Assembly (NCBI GenBank): GCA_031273285.1
Contig: JAISSE010000062.1
Coordinates: 1-7,475 of the forward strand
Direction of reading: 5' to 3'
DNA length: 7,475 nucleotides
Source of the DNA: Prevotellaceae bacterium
GTDB lineage: Bacteria > Bacteroidota > Bacteroidia > Bacteroidales > UBA932
This document shows, piece by piece, positions 1-7,272 of this stretch (within the stretch, counting starts at the first letter, position 1; every line of letters starts with the position of its first letter). The translations under genes were made by a program, and so were the position numbers. The notes below the pieces were generated by a model. It saw only the letters and a list, made by a program, of their open reading frames with translations, was not told where the DNA came from and did no database searches.

Positions 1-37
1 AAAAACAAAAAAGTTATTCGGAATCGGAAATCTTGAT

Positions 38-45
38 TAATTTTG
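38..45 (+). promoter_or_regulatory. Bacteroidota-type -7 promoter element (TAnnTTTG)
   Basis: The bases TAATTTTG match the TAnnTTTG -7 consensus recognised by the primary sigma factor of Bacteroidota. Transcription would start a few bases downstream, giving a leader of only about 15 nt before the TTG start at 68. The matching -33 element is poor: only a weak TTATTC-like stretch lies at about 14-19. This is the only promoter-like site I found before the six-gene run, so it may drive the whole operon. Confidence 0.5.
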
Positions 46-67
46 CACTTTGTAAATGTAGTTAAAA

Positions 68-1978
68 TTGAAAACGCTATACAGATATATATTTTTGACA
101 TATGTGGGACCGATATTCCTGGCATTGGTCATTGTAGTGTTCATTTTCGTGATGCAGTACGTGTGGCTGCAGATAGATGAACTTGTCGGCAAAGGCTTGT
201 CGTGGAATATGATACTCGAATTTCTGGGATGGATTGCCGTTGCCAATATTCCGGTTGCCCTGCCTCTGGCAACGCTTCTTGCCTCGCTCATGACGCTGGG
301 TAATCTGGGCGAAGACAATGAACTGCTGGCGTTGAAATCGTCCGGAATATCGCTGCACAAAATATTGTATCCTCTTTATTTCACCGTTTTCGTTGTTGCC
401 GTGGCAAGTTTTGTCCTTTCGAGCGAATTTGTGCCGTATGCCTATCTTAGGGCAAGAAGCATGCTTATGGAAATAAAGAAAAAAAGTCCGGAACTTAGCA
501 TTCCCGAAGATATTTTCTACGACGGCATCGAACGTTTCGGCATCAGAGTCAATCACAAAGACCCCGTTACGGGCGCCTTAATCGGCGTTATGATTTACGA
601 CCACACGCACGGCGAAGGAAACTATTCGGTAACCATTGCCGATACGGGTTATATAAAACAGACACAGGACGCCAGATACATACTGCTGAAACTTATTAAC
701 GGAGTAAACTATTCCGAAGAACTGACGAGAAACAATCAGCTGAACAAAACCAGCTATCCGTTCCAGAGGCGCTTTTTCAAGGAACAGACGATTTCCATTG
801 ACACGGGCGAAGAAGAATCCCAATCGTTCGAGACTCTGTATAAGGAACATCCATCCGCGCAAAGCATGAGCAAACTCAACAAGGCTTCCGATTCCGTACA
901 TGTGAAGATACAGGGTATCGTCAACAAATTCGACGAGGAACAGCTCAAATCCACCAGTACATTCAGATATTCCATAAAAGCCGACACCGCCCGGCAAAGG
1001 GTCAAAGTCCTGTCGTACAATATCGATTCCATATATTCCGGCTCTACCGCCGCTCAAAAAATGAATTATTTGAATCAGGCGGAATCAAATATAACAAGAA
1101 TATCCGGCTACTGGGAAAACGAGTTGAGAATGATTCAGCTGGAAACAAAAAGTCTCAAAAAAATCGACTACGAACGCAACAGGAAAGTAACTCTGGCGTT
1201 CACATGCATCATATTTTTCTTTATCGGAGCGCCTCTGGGCGCGATAATCCGGAAAGGCGGTCTGGGTTTGCCGGTGGTGATTTCCATACTGTTCTTCGTT
1301 ATTTATTGGGTGATAGACACCATATGCAGCAAAATGGTCAGCAACAGCGACTGGAGTCCCGCTGTCGGCGCATGGTTTCCCTCGCTTGTCCTCACCCCCG
1401 TTGCGATTTTCCTCACATACAAGGCTAATACCGATTCGCAAATATTCAATCCCGACGCATACGGACATTTCTTCAACGTGCTGTTCGGCAGAATGAAGCG
1501 GCTCATCGTTCAGGTCGATTTCGATAAAATCGTTCCGCTGCCCGAAGAACGGAGAGACGAAGCCCTGCGGCAATACAACGATGAGGCGGGACGTCTGGAA
1601 TATCTCATAGACAATTATCTTGCATCGCATCAACTCGACAGGATATTCCAAAGTCGCGAAACCGTACTGAAAATGAACGACAACAGCGATTTGACGGAAA
1701 TAAAACTGTTATACGACCGGCTGTTGAGTTTTTACGCGACGATTGACGATGACGAGAATTTAAGAACCCTCATCAAAGGCTTTCCCGCATTGAATCTTTC
1801 GGAATTTATTTTCCCCGAATTTTTGTCGAATCCGAATATACTTTTGAAAATACCCTCTTCCATTATTCTTATTGCAATGAAAACGAGAAAATTCAAGAAA
1901 TTGGGATATATCTTGAACGATATTAAAAATATTAATATGGATGTAAACAGATATTTTAATGGAAAACATAAATTTTAA
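68..1978 (+). CDS. LptF/LptG-family lipopolysaccharide export permease (YjgP/YjgQ)
   Basis: This is an inner-membrane subunit of the LptB2FG ABC transporter, which extracts LPS from the inner membrane and passes it to the periplasmic bridge. Three hydrophobic helices lie at about residues 8-30, 53-75 and 99-119. A periplasmic beta-jellyroll-like region spans about 120-373, and three more helices lie at about 374-396, 398-420 and 433-451. The cytoplasmic segment [15 protein letters not shown] (81-95) is the family coupling region facing LptB, and [13 protein letters not shown] (386-398) is the second family signature. At 636 aa it is far longer than the roughly 360 aa E. coli LptF and LptG because of a C-terminal tail of about 185 residues, which is usual in Bacteroidota. 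The TTG start is chosen because the upstream ATG at 56 is followed at once by a stop and the frame begins with a family-like N-terminus (MKTLYRYIF). The sequence does not show whether this is the LptF or the LptG half. The 3' end overlaps ribBA by 20 nt. Confidence 0.93.
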   Translation: MKTLYRYIFLTYVGPIFLALVIVVFIFVMQYVWLQIDELVGKGLSWNMILEFLGWIAVANIPVALPLATLLASLMTLGNLGEDNELLALKSSGISLHKILYPLYFTVFVVAVASFVLSSEFVPYAYLRARSMLMEIKKKSPELSIPEDIFYDGIERFGIRVNHKDPVTGALIGVMIYDHTHGEGNYSVTIADTGYIKQTQDARYILLKLINGVNYSEELTRNNQLNKTSYPFQRRFFKEQTISIDTGEEESQSFETLYKEHPSAQSMSKLNKASDSVHVKIQGIVNKFDEEQLKSTSTFRYSIKADTARQRVKVLSYNIDSIYSGSTAAQKMNYLNQAESNITRISGYWENELRMIQLETKSLKKIDYERNRKVTLAFTCIIFFFIGAPLGAIIRKGGLGLPVVISILFFVIYWVIDTICSKMVSNSDWSPAVGAWFPSLVLTPVAIFLTYKANTDSQIFNPDAYGHFFNVLFGRMKRLIVQVDFDKIVPLPEERRDEALRQYNDEAGRLEYLIDNYLASHQLDRIFQSRETVLKMNDNSDLTEIKLLYDRLLSFYATIDDDENLRTLIKGFPALNLSEFIFPEFLSNPNILLKIPSSIILIAMKTRKFKKLGYILNDIKNINMDVNRYFNGKHKF

Positions 1979-3176
1979 CACGATAGACGAAGCTCTGGAC
2001 GACATGCGTCAGGGTAAAATCATCATAGTGGTTGATGACGAAGACCGTGAAAACGAGGGCGATTTTATTGTTGCGGCAGAGAAGGTAACTCCCGAAAAAG
2101 TCAATTTCATGATGAGCTGCGGGAGAGGCGTTCTATGCGCTCCCGTTACCGCCGAACGTTGCAGGGAACTGCATCTGGACATGCAGGTTGAAAACAATAC
2201 GTCGCTGCTGGGAACGCCTTTCACCGTTACCGTCGATTTGCTGGGACACGGCTGTACAACGGGCGTGTCGATGTACGACAGAGCCGCGACCATCAATGCT
2301 TTAGCCCGACAGGACGTCCAGCCTGCCGATCTGGGACGTCCCGGACATGTAAACCCCCTGCGGGCAAGAGACGGCGGCGTGCTTGTTCGTGCCGGACATA
2401 CGGAGGCGGCGGTAGATCTGGCGCGTATGGCGGGGCTTTATCCCGCGGGAGCTTTGATTGAAATCATCAACGAAGACGGAACAATGGCGCGTCTCCCGCA
2501 TTTAATGGAAATATCCGGAAAATTCGGCATAAAAATCATTGCCATAAAAGATTTGATTGCCTACCGTCTGAAAACCGAAAAAATCGTGGAACGCGGAGCA
2601 AAAGTGAAGATGCCGACGGAGTTCGGCGACTTTGAACTCATCGTTTTCAAGCAGTTGCTTGGCGGAATTGAACATGTCGCCCTGATAAAGGGCGAATGGA
2701 AGGATGACGAGCCGATACTTGTTCGTGTACATTCCTCGTGTGTTACCGGAGATATTTTCGGCTCGTGCCGGTGCGATTGCGGGGCGCAGCTGCATGAAGC
2801 GATGCGAATGATTGAAAAAGAGGGAAAAGGAGTTATCGTATATCTCAGTCAGGAAGGACGCGGCATCGGTCTGTTCAACAAAATCCACGCATACAAATTG
2901 CAGGAAGAAGGCAAGGATACGGTGGAAGCAAACCTCGCTCTCGGATTCAAGGCGGATGAAAGAGACTACGGGGTGGGCGCAAGCATTCTGCGGGAAATAA
3001 ACGTGTCGAAAATGCGGCTGATAACAAACAACCCGCTGAAGCGCAGAGGTCTCGAAGGATACGGGCTTACTGTGGTCGAGAATGTGCCCGTAGTGATTCC
3101 GGCAAACAAGCACAATGAATTTTATCTGGAAACCAAAGCCCGCAAAATGGGGCATAATTTTAAAGTCAGACAATGA
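1959..3176 (+). CDS. ribBA: Bifunctional 3,4-dihydroxy-2-butanone 4-phosphate synthase / GTP cyclohydrolase II
   Basis: This cytoplasmic enzyme catalyses both entry reactions of riboflavin synthesis. The RibB domain (about 1-200) converts ribulose 5-phosphate to the four-carbon unit plus formate. The RibA domain (about 205-405) opens GTP to the pyrimidine precursor. RibB signatures present are [10 protein letters not shown] (26-35), the [10 protein letters not shown] loop (100-109), RPGH (127-130) and [13 protein letters not shown] (144-156). In RibA, C261, C272 and C274 of the [14 protein letters not shown] segment are the expected zinc ligands. SQEGRGIGL (297-305) and [15 protein letters not shown] (356-370) line the active site. 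Both halves are complete, and 405 aa is normal for a fusion. The ATG at 1959 is the first usable start in frame (an ATG at 1941 runs straight into TAA) and gives the usual N-terminus. It lies inside the end of the permease gene, which suggests translational coupling. No FMN riboswitch is visible upstream. The stop overlaps the next start as ATGA. Confidence 0.97.
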   Translation: MENINFNTIDEALDDMRQGKIIIVVDDEDRENEGDFIVAAEKVTPEKVNFMMSCGRGVLCAPVTAERCRELHLDMQVENNTSLLGTPFTVTVDLLGHGCTTGVSMYDRAATINALARQDVQPADLGRPGHVNPLRARDGGVLVRAGHTEAAVDLARMAGLYPAGALIEIINEDGTMARLPHLMEISGKFGIKIIAIKDLIAYRLKTEKIVERGAKVKMPTEFGDFELIVFKQLLGGIEHVALIKGEWKDDEPILVRVHSSCVTGDIFGSCRCDCGAQLHEAMRMIEKEGKGVIVYLSQEGRGIGLFNKIHAYKLQEEGKDTVEANLALGFKADERDYGVGASILREINVSKMRLITNNPLKRRGLEGYGLTVVENVPVVIPANKHNEFYLETKARKMGHNFKVRQ

Positions 3177-4120
3177 ATATAGTGTTTTTGGATGCGGAAA
3201 CGATGGGCGATACGGGTTTTGAAGAACTGGAAAATCTTGGTCATTTCGTCAAATACAGTAATACGTCTCCCGAAAACGTGCTGCATCGGTTGAAAGACGC
3301 GGATGTGGCAATTGTGAACAAGACAAAAATCACTGCGGAGATTATCGAAGCCTGTCCGAATCTTAAACTTATCTGCGTGGCGGCGACAGGCATGAACAAC
3401 ATAAATACGGACGCCGCCGCGAAAGCCGGTATCGCGGTGAAAAATGTCGCGGGCTATTCCACCGACAGTGTAGTGCAGTTGACCTACGGGATTTTGTTTT
3501 CCCTGATGATGCACATATCATGGTTCGACAATTTTGTCAAGACGGGAGAATATTCGAAATCGGGGCTGTTCACCAATTATACCCGCACGTTTTCGGAACT
3601 GTCCGGTAAACGCATCGGCATCATCGGGATGGGAACCATCGGGAAAAAGTCTGCCGCAGTCGGCGTGGCTTTCGGCGCCGAAATCGTTTACTGTTCGACT
3701 TCCGGCGTGAACAACAGCGTGCCCTATACCCGCCTGACTGTCGACGAATTGCTGAAAACTTCGGACATTGTGCTTGTACATGCTCCCCTGAACGACAAAA
3801 CCCGCAATCTGATTAATGCGGAGAAGTTTAAACTCATGAAACCCGCCGCTCTGCTGGTAAACACCGGAAGAGGACACATCGTGAATGAAGCCGATCTGGT
3901 CGAAGCCATTGATTCGGGCATCATTGCGGGCGCCGCTCTGGATGTTTTCTCAAAAGAACCCCTGCCGGCGGACAGTCCACTGCTCGGCATCAAACATCCC
4001 GACAGACTGATTCTTACGCCGCACATAGCATGGACAGGTATCGAAGCGCGAAAAAGGCTGCTGCACGGCGTAGCCGAAAATATTAGAGATTATGATGCAA
4101 ATTTGCAACGATTAAAATAA
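3173..4120 (+). CDS. D-2-hydroxyacid dehydrogenase (hydroxypyruvate/glycerate dehydrogenase-like)
   Basis: This is an NAD(P)-dependent cytoplasmic oxidoreductase that interconverts a 2-oxoacid and a D-2-hydroxyacid. The N-terminal substrate domain carries the VAATGMNNI loop (69-77) and [12 protein letters not shown] (91-102). The Rossmann domain carries GMGTIG (152-157). The catalytic triad is complete: R233 in NTGRG, E262 in SKEPL and H284 in TPHIAW. The length of 315 aa is typical. The residues after the second Rossmann strand read YCSTSG (173-178) instead of the acidic residue expected for strict NAD use. That may mean NADP acceptance, but close relatives share the pattern and cofactor use cannot be settled from sequence. 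The substrate is unknown; hydroxypyruvate, glyoxylate or another 2-oxoacid are possible. It is not PdxB, because the long C-terminal dimerisation domain of that enzyme is missing. The gene starts on the ATGA overlap with ribBA, so the two are probably translated together. Confidence 0.9.
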   Translation: MNIVFLDAETMGDTGFEELENLGHFVKYSNTSPENVLHRLKDADVAIVNKTKITAEIIEACPNLKLICVAATGMNNINTDAAAKAGIAVKNVAGYSTDSVVQLTYGILFSLMMHISWFDNFVKTGEYSKSGLFTNYTRTFSELSGKRIGIIGMGTIGKKSAAVGVAFGAEIVYCSTSGVNNSVPYTRLTVDELLKTSDIVLVHAPLNDKTRNLINAEKFKLMKPAALLVNTGRGHIVNEADLVEAIDSGIIAGAALDVFSKEPLPADSPLLGIKHPDRLILTPHIAWTGIEARKRLLHGVAENIRDYDANLQRLK

Positions 4121-4139
4121 TTCAAAATTAAATAGAGTT

Positions 4140-5114
4140 ATGGAGTTATATCCTTTAAAATTCAGACCAATATATAAAGAGAGAGTTTGGGGCGGATACA
4201 AACTTTTCACTGTTGTCGAACGGTCACTCAGAAGCGACAAGGTCATCGGCGAAAGCTGGGAACTGTCGTCGGTGGACGGCGATTTGTCGGTTGTAACCAA
4301 CGGATTTCTCAAAGACAACAATATTCAGGAACTGATTGAGACCTACATGGGAGATATTGTGGGCGACAAAATTTACGAGCAATTCGGAATAGAGTTTCCG
4401 CTGCTTTTCAAACTGATAGATTCGGCGGAACGATTGTCGGTACAGGTTCATCCCGATGACGAAACAGCCCTGAAACGCCATCGGGCATACGGCAAGACGG
4501 AAATGTGGTATGTGATGGACGCTTCCGAAAATTCGCAGATATATGTGGGATTCAACAAGGATTTGGACAGGGAAGAGTTCAAAACGCGGGTTCAAAACGG
4601 CAGCCTTACCGAAGTTATGAATGTCGAACAGGCTAAAAAGGGAGACGTTTTTTTCCTGCCTGCCGGTCGAATCCACGCAATCGGGGAGGATCTGCTTATT
4701 GCCGAAATTCAGCAAACATCCGACATTACCTACCGCATATACGACTGGGGACGGGAAAACAGCCCCGAAACAGCCCGCGAAATGCACACGCAGCTTGCCG
4801 AAGATGTTATCGACTACAAATGTCATCCATCGTACAAAACCCTGTACGTTCCGGATTCGGCAGCGGAACTCGTAAACTGCAAATATTTTACAACAAATCT
4901 GCTATCCCTGTCGAAAAAAACGGAACGGCATTATGCCGATTTGGACTCGTTTGTGGTTTACATGTGTACTGACGGCAAGGCGGAACTTCTGTGCGACGGG
5001 AAAGTCGGGGAAACGATATCGAAAGGCGAAACGCTTCTGATTCCGGCAATCATCAATTCGGTAAGCATAATTCCCGAAAATGACGTAAAACTGCTGGAAG
5101 TATTTATACGTTAG
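4140..5114 (+). CDS. manA: Type I mannose-6-phosphate isomerase, short (Bacillus-type) form
   Basis: This zinc enzyme interconverts mannose 6-phosphate and fructose 6-phosphate. It feeds mannose into glycolysis or supplies mannose 6-phosphate for GDP-mannose and surface glycans. At 324 aa it is the short class without the helical insertion of E. coli ManA. Cupin-fold signatures are RVWGGYKL (15-22), LLFKLIDSAERLSVQVHPDD (88-107) and KTEMWYVMD (119-127), with GRIHAIG at 176-182. Likely zinc ligands are Q102, H104, E121 and H179. The YRIYDWGR segment (198-205) carries the arginines expected at the active site. A second cupin-like sheet fills the C-terminus (about 240-324). The ATG at 4140 follows a 19-nt gap after the dehydrogenase and has no clear Shine-Dalgarno sequence, only an AT-rich leader. 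The next gene begins 1 nt after the stop. Its presence with an LPS exporter fits a role in envelope sugar supply, but that is inference. Confidence 0.93.
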   Translation: MELYPLKFRPIYKERVWGGYKLFTVVERSLRSDKVIGESWELSSVDGDLSVVTNGFLKDNNIQELIETYMGDIVGDKIYEQFGIEFPLLFKLIDSAERLSVQVHPDDETALKRHRAYGKTEMWYVMDASENSQIYVGFNKDLDREEFKTRVQNGSLTEVMNVEQAKKGDVFFLPAGRIHAIGEDLLIAEIQQTSDITYRIYDWGRENSPETAREMHTQLAEDVIDYKCHPSYKTLYVPDSAAELVNCKYFTTNLLSLSKKTERHYADLDSFVVYMCTDGKAELLCDGKVGETISKGETLLIPAIINSVSIIPENDVKLLEVFIR

Positions 5115-5115
5115 A

Positions 5116-5838
5116 ATGAATCGTAAAACAGTTGTTGTCGACGAAATCGGCACGGTCGAATACGGAAAATCCGCAAAAGCCCGACACATGCGGATTGCCG
5201 TGGGCAGGGAAACCGGAGTTGTTGTATCCGTTCCCATGCACATATCGTTCGAGGAAGCCGAAAAGTTTCTGATTTCCAAATTGAAATGGATTAAAAAAGC
5301 GCAGGCAAAATTAAATTCGGAAAAGCGCGAACAAACCGTATACAACGCAAAAGACGAATTTTCAACCAAATTCAGGACGATGAATCTGCTTCCCGAAGAC
5401 AGGGAAAATCTGCGCCTGAAGATATTCGAAAAACATTTCAACATATATTATCCGCAAAATATGGATGTGGAAAACAGCGATATACAATCCGTTATCCGCC
5501 GATTTATCGAGCATGTCTGGAAAGTGGAAGCTCACGAATATCTGCCGGAAAGACTGATGTACTGGGCAAACAGTTTTAATTTCAAATATACCAGCCTGAC
5601 GATAAAGAATACGCGCTCGTTCTGGGGTAAATGCGACGGACACAATGCGATAGTCCTTAGTCTGCATCTGATGCATCTTCCCGATCACCTTATTGATTAT
5701 GTAATACTTCACGAACTGTGCCATACGGTACACAAAAATCATCAAAGGGAATTTTGGCAGCTGCTCGACAGGTGTACTTCCTCAAAAGCGAAAAGTATGG
5801 CGAAAGAGATGAAAAATTACAGTACCAGCGTATATTAA
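5116..5838 (+). CDS. YgjP-like zinc metallohydrolase (M48 / DUF45 type)
   Basis: This is a soluble protein with the YgjP-like (formerly DUF45) metallopeptidase domain. The zinc-binding motif HELCH is at 199-203, and H209 in the following KNHQREFW segment (207-214) is the usual third ligand. Upstream, SFWGKCDGHNAIVLSLHLMHLP (168-189) is the family's conserved WG-C...L strand region. The N-terminal part (about 1-75) is a small beta region followed by the charged helix seen in this family. There is no signal peptide or membrane segment, so it is probably cytoplasmic. The length of 240 aa is normal. The true substrate in Bacteroidota is unknown. The fold is peptidase-like, but E. coli YgjP has been described as acting on nucleotides, so peptidase activity should not be assumed. 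It starts 1 nt after the manA stop, and coupled translation is likely. Confidence 0.88.
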   Translation: MNRKTVVVDEIGTVEYGKSAKARHMRIAVGRETGVVVSVPMHISFEEAEKFLISKLKWIKKAQAKLNSEKREQTVYNAKDEFSTKFRTMNLLPEDRENLRLKIFEKHFNIYYPQNMDVENSDIQSVIRRFIEHVWKVEAHEYLPERLMYWANSFNFKYTSLTIKNTRSFWGKCDGHNAIVLSLHLMHLPDHLIDYVILHELCHTVHKNHQREFWQLLDRCTSSKAKSMAKEMKNYSTSVY

Positions 5839-5850
5839 AGCCCATTATTG

Positions 5851-7095
5851 ATGAAGGATGCATTTGATACAGTTGTTGTCGGAGCGGGACCTGCGGGGCT
5901 TATGGCTGCCATTGCGGCTGCCGGAAAAAACGCGAAAGTTCTCCTTCTGGAGAAAATGGAAAAGCCCGCCCGCAAATTGAGAATCACGGGTAAGGGACGC
6001 TGCAATATCACCAACAGCAGGCAGGAAGACGAGTTTTTGACGAACATATTCCCCGATTCGCGTTTTTTCAAACCCGCGTTCAAAAATTTCTCGAATACGG
6101 ATTTGGTGAAATTTTTGAACGGCACGGGTCTTGATACCGTTGAAGAACGTGGCGGCAGAATTTTCCCCGCATCCCAACGCTCCTGGGATGTTGCCGAAAC
6201 TTTGGTCAAAGAGGCTGAAAAAAAGGCAACCGTGCTATGTCGGGCAAAAGTCGTCAAACTGTTTGTAGAACAGAATCGCGTGAACGGATTGTGTTACGAA
6301 CATCACGGACAGCAGATAAACATATCCGCACGTGCCGTCATCGTCGCTACCGGAGGACTGGCTTATCCCCTGACCGGCTCGACAGGCGACGGATACGAAT
6401 GGGCGCGTCGGGCGGGACATGAAATCGTCTCCCCGCGCCCATCCTTAACCGGATTGGAACTGGCGGATTACGAGCCGATCAGGTTCGGATTGAAAAATAT
6501 CGAACTGTCGCTCCTTGTCGACGGCGGCACCGTTCAAAAAGAATTTGGAGAAATGGAATTTACCGAATACGGAATAGATGGTCCCGTTGTGTTGAAAATC
6601 AGCAGAAATGCGGTAAATGCAGTTTCGGAAAATAAAAAGACAGCCGTGCGGATAAATTTCAAACCCGCTCTGAATCGACAGCAGCTGTTGAACAGAATCG
6701 ACCGTGAAATCCTGTCGCCGCCAAACGGACAGGTTGCCGATTTGCTGAGAAAAATGTTGCCGTCCCCACTCATCACGCCTTTTATCAAAAAAACGAAAAT
6801 ATCGGCAACCGGGAAATTGCCGGAGTTGAAGTATTCCGACAGGGAAAATATTATAAACGGTTTATCGTCCATGCAATACGCCGTGTCGGGATTCAGGTCT
6901 TTCAACGAAGCTATTGTTACGGCAGGCGGAGTGAGTTTGCAGGAAATAAATCCCAAAACAATGTGTTCCAAATTAATCGACAACCTGTTCTTTGCCGGCG
7001 AAATCATTAACTTAGACGCTAATACCGGAGGCTATAATCTGCAAATCGCTTTTTCAACGGGCTGGATGGCCGGAATAAACGCAGGGAAACTATGA
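5851..7095 (+). CDS. HI0933/YhiN-family FAD-dependent oxidoreductase (BaiN-like)
   Basis: This is a soluble two-dinucleotide-binding flavoprotein. The N-terminal FAD site is VVVGAGPAGL (8-17). It is followed by the family signature LRITGKGRCNITN (43-55), GGRIFPAS (101-108), ATGGLAYPLTGSTGDG (166-181) and PSLTGLEL (197-204). The C-terminus has EAIVTAGGVSL (353-363), LFFAGEIINLDANTGGYNLQ (379-398) and IAFSTGWMAG (399-408). All hallmark blocks are intact, and 414 aa is the usual length. The reaction in this organism is not known. Relatives have been called aminoacetone oxidases, and BaiN reduces bile-acid intermediates, but those names should not be transferred. An in-frame TTG at 5848 directly precedes the ATG at 5851. 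I chose the ATG because the extra methionine adds nothing conserved. The gene follows the metallohydrolase by 12 nt and is the last of the operon, with repeats beginning about 10 bp after its stop. Confidence 0.92.
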   Translation: MKDAFDTVVVGAGPAGLMAAIAAAGKNAKVLLLEKMEKPARKLRITGKGRCNITNSRQEDEFLTNIFPDSRFFKPAFKNFSNTDLVKFLNGTGLDTVEERGGRIFPASQRSWDVAETLVKEAEKKATVLCRAKVVKLFVEQNRVNGLCYEHHGQQINISARAVIVATGGLAYPLTGSTGDGYEWARRAGHEIVSPRPSLTGLELADYEPIRFGLKNIELSLLVDGGTVQKEFGEMEFTEYGIDGPVVLKISRNAVNAVSENKKTAVRINFKPALNRQQLLNRIDREILSPPNGQVADLLRKMLPSPLITPFIKKTKISATGKLPELKYSDRENIINGLSSMQYAVSGFRSFNEAIVTAGGVSLQEINPKTMCSKLIDNLFFAGEIINLDANTGGYNLQIAFSTGWMAGINAGKL

Positions 7096-7105
7096 ACTAT
7101 AAACC

Positions 7106-7134
7106 ATGAAGGATGAAGGATGAATGTATGAAGG
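7106..7134. repeat. Short ATGAAGG tandem repeat
   Basis: The word ATGAAGG occurs at 7106-7112 and 7113-7119, is followed by the variant ATGAATG at 7120-7126, and after one extra base appears again at 7128-7134. It begins 11 bp after the stop of the flavoprotein gene. It is a low-complexity heptamer tandem that produces spurious small reading frames on both strands. No function is evident. Confidence 0.7.
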
Positions 7135-7135
7135 A

Positions 7136-7250
7136 TATTTTAACACAAAGGGCACAAAAGGTATCACGAAGTTCACAAAGGGGGAATAGTGTCGGCGATA
7201 TGAACCTTGTTCCCTTTGTGATACACTTTGTGTTCTTTGTGTTAAAAATA
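7136..7250. repeat. Large imperfect inverted repeat made of CACAAAG words
   Basis: The left arm (about 7136-7184) contains CACAAAG at 7144, CACAAAAG at 7153, CACGAAG at 7165 and CACAAAG at 7174. The right arm (about 7210-7250) contains CTTTGTG at 7214, 7226 and 7235. The spacings are 9, 12 and 9 on the left and 12 and 9 on the right, so three units pair in mirror order. The outer ends also match: TATTTTAACACAAAG begins the left arm and CTTTGTGTTAAAAATA ends the right. About 25-40 bp of unpaired sequence forms the centre. CACAAAG/CACGAAG-rich intergenic stretches are, from memory, common in many bacterial genomes. This copy may be a mobile or non-autonomous relic, or simply a large transcript hairpin. 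Confidence 0.75.
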
Positions 7251-7258
7251 GCCTTTTT
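7136..7258 (+). terminator. Possible operon-end hairpin followed by a T-run
   Basis: The CACAAAG inverted repeat would fold into one long AT-rich stem in RNA from the + strand. It is followed by CCTTTTT at 7252-7258, about 40-160 bp after the last stop of the operon. This could end transcription or protect the 3' end of the message. The stem is long, imperfect and not GC-rich, so it is not a classical intrinsic terminator. Confidence 0.25.
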
Positions 7259-7268
7259 AGACAGCCTC
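7252..7268. mobile_element. Possible insertion-sequence terminal remnant
   Basis: The stretch CCTTTTTAGACAGCCTC reads GAGGCTGTCTAAAAAGG on the other strand. From memory this resembles the terminal inverted repeats of some Bacteroidota insertion sequences. No transposase and no second copy in inverted orientation exist in the window, so at most it is a solo end. It sits exactly between the CACAAAG element and the 21-bp array. The resemblance is unverified. Confidence 0.2.
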
Positions 7269-7272
7269 ATAT

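Noticed and set aside
1..36. 3' end of an upstream gene
   Set aside because: Two frames run from the window edge to stops at 36 and 40, but the A-rich sequence gives no recognisable protein and the region is too short to judge.
1900..1958. FMN riboswitch upstream of ribBA
   Set aside because: The start lies inside the preceding gene, the region is coding, and none of the conserved RFN-element segments is visible.
2502..3173. 223-codon minus strand ORF opposite ribBA
   Set aside because: It lies wholly inside a clearly conserved gene on the other strand and its translation shows no recognisable domain. The other long antisense ORFs (for example 1085-1651 and 4224-4826) are rejected for the same reason.
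3173..4120. Erythronate-4-phosphate dehydrogenase (PdxB)
   Set aside because: The protein ends at 315 aa without the extra PdxB C-terminal dimerisation domain, and its signature segments fit generic D-2-hydroxyacid dehydrogenases better.
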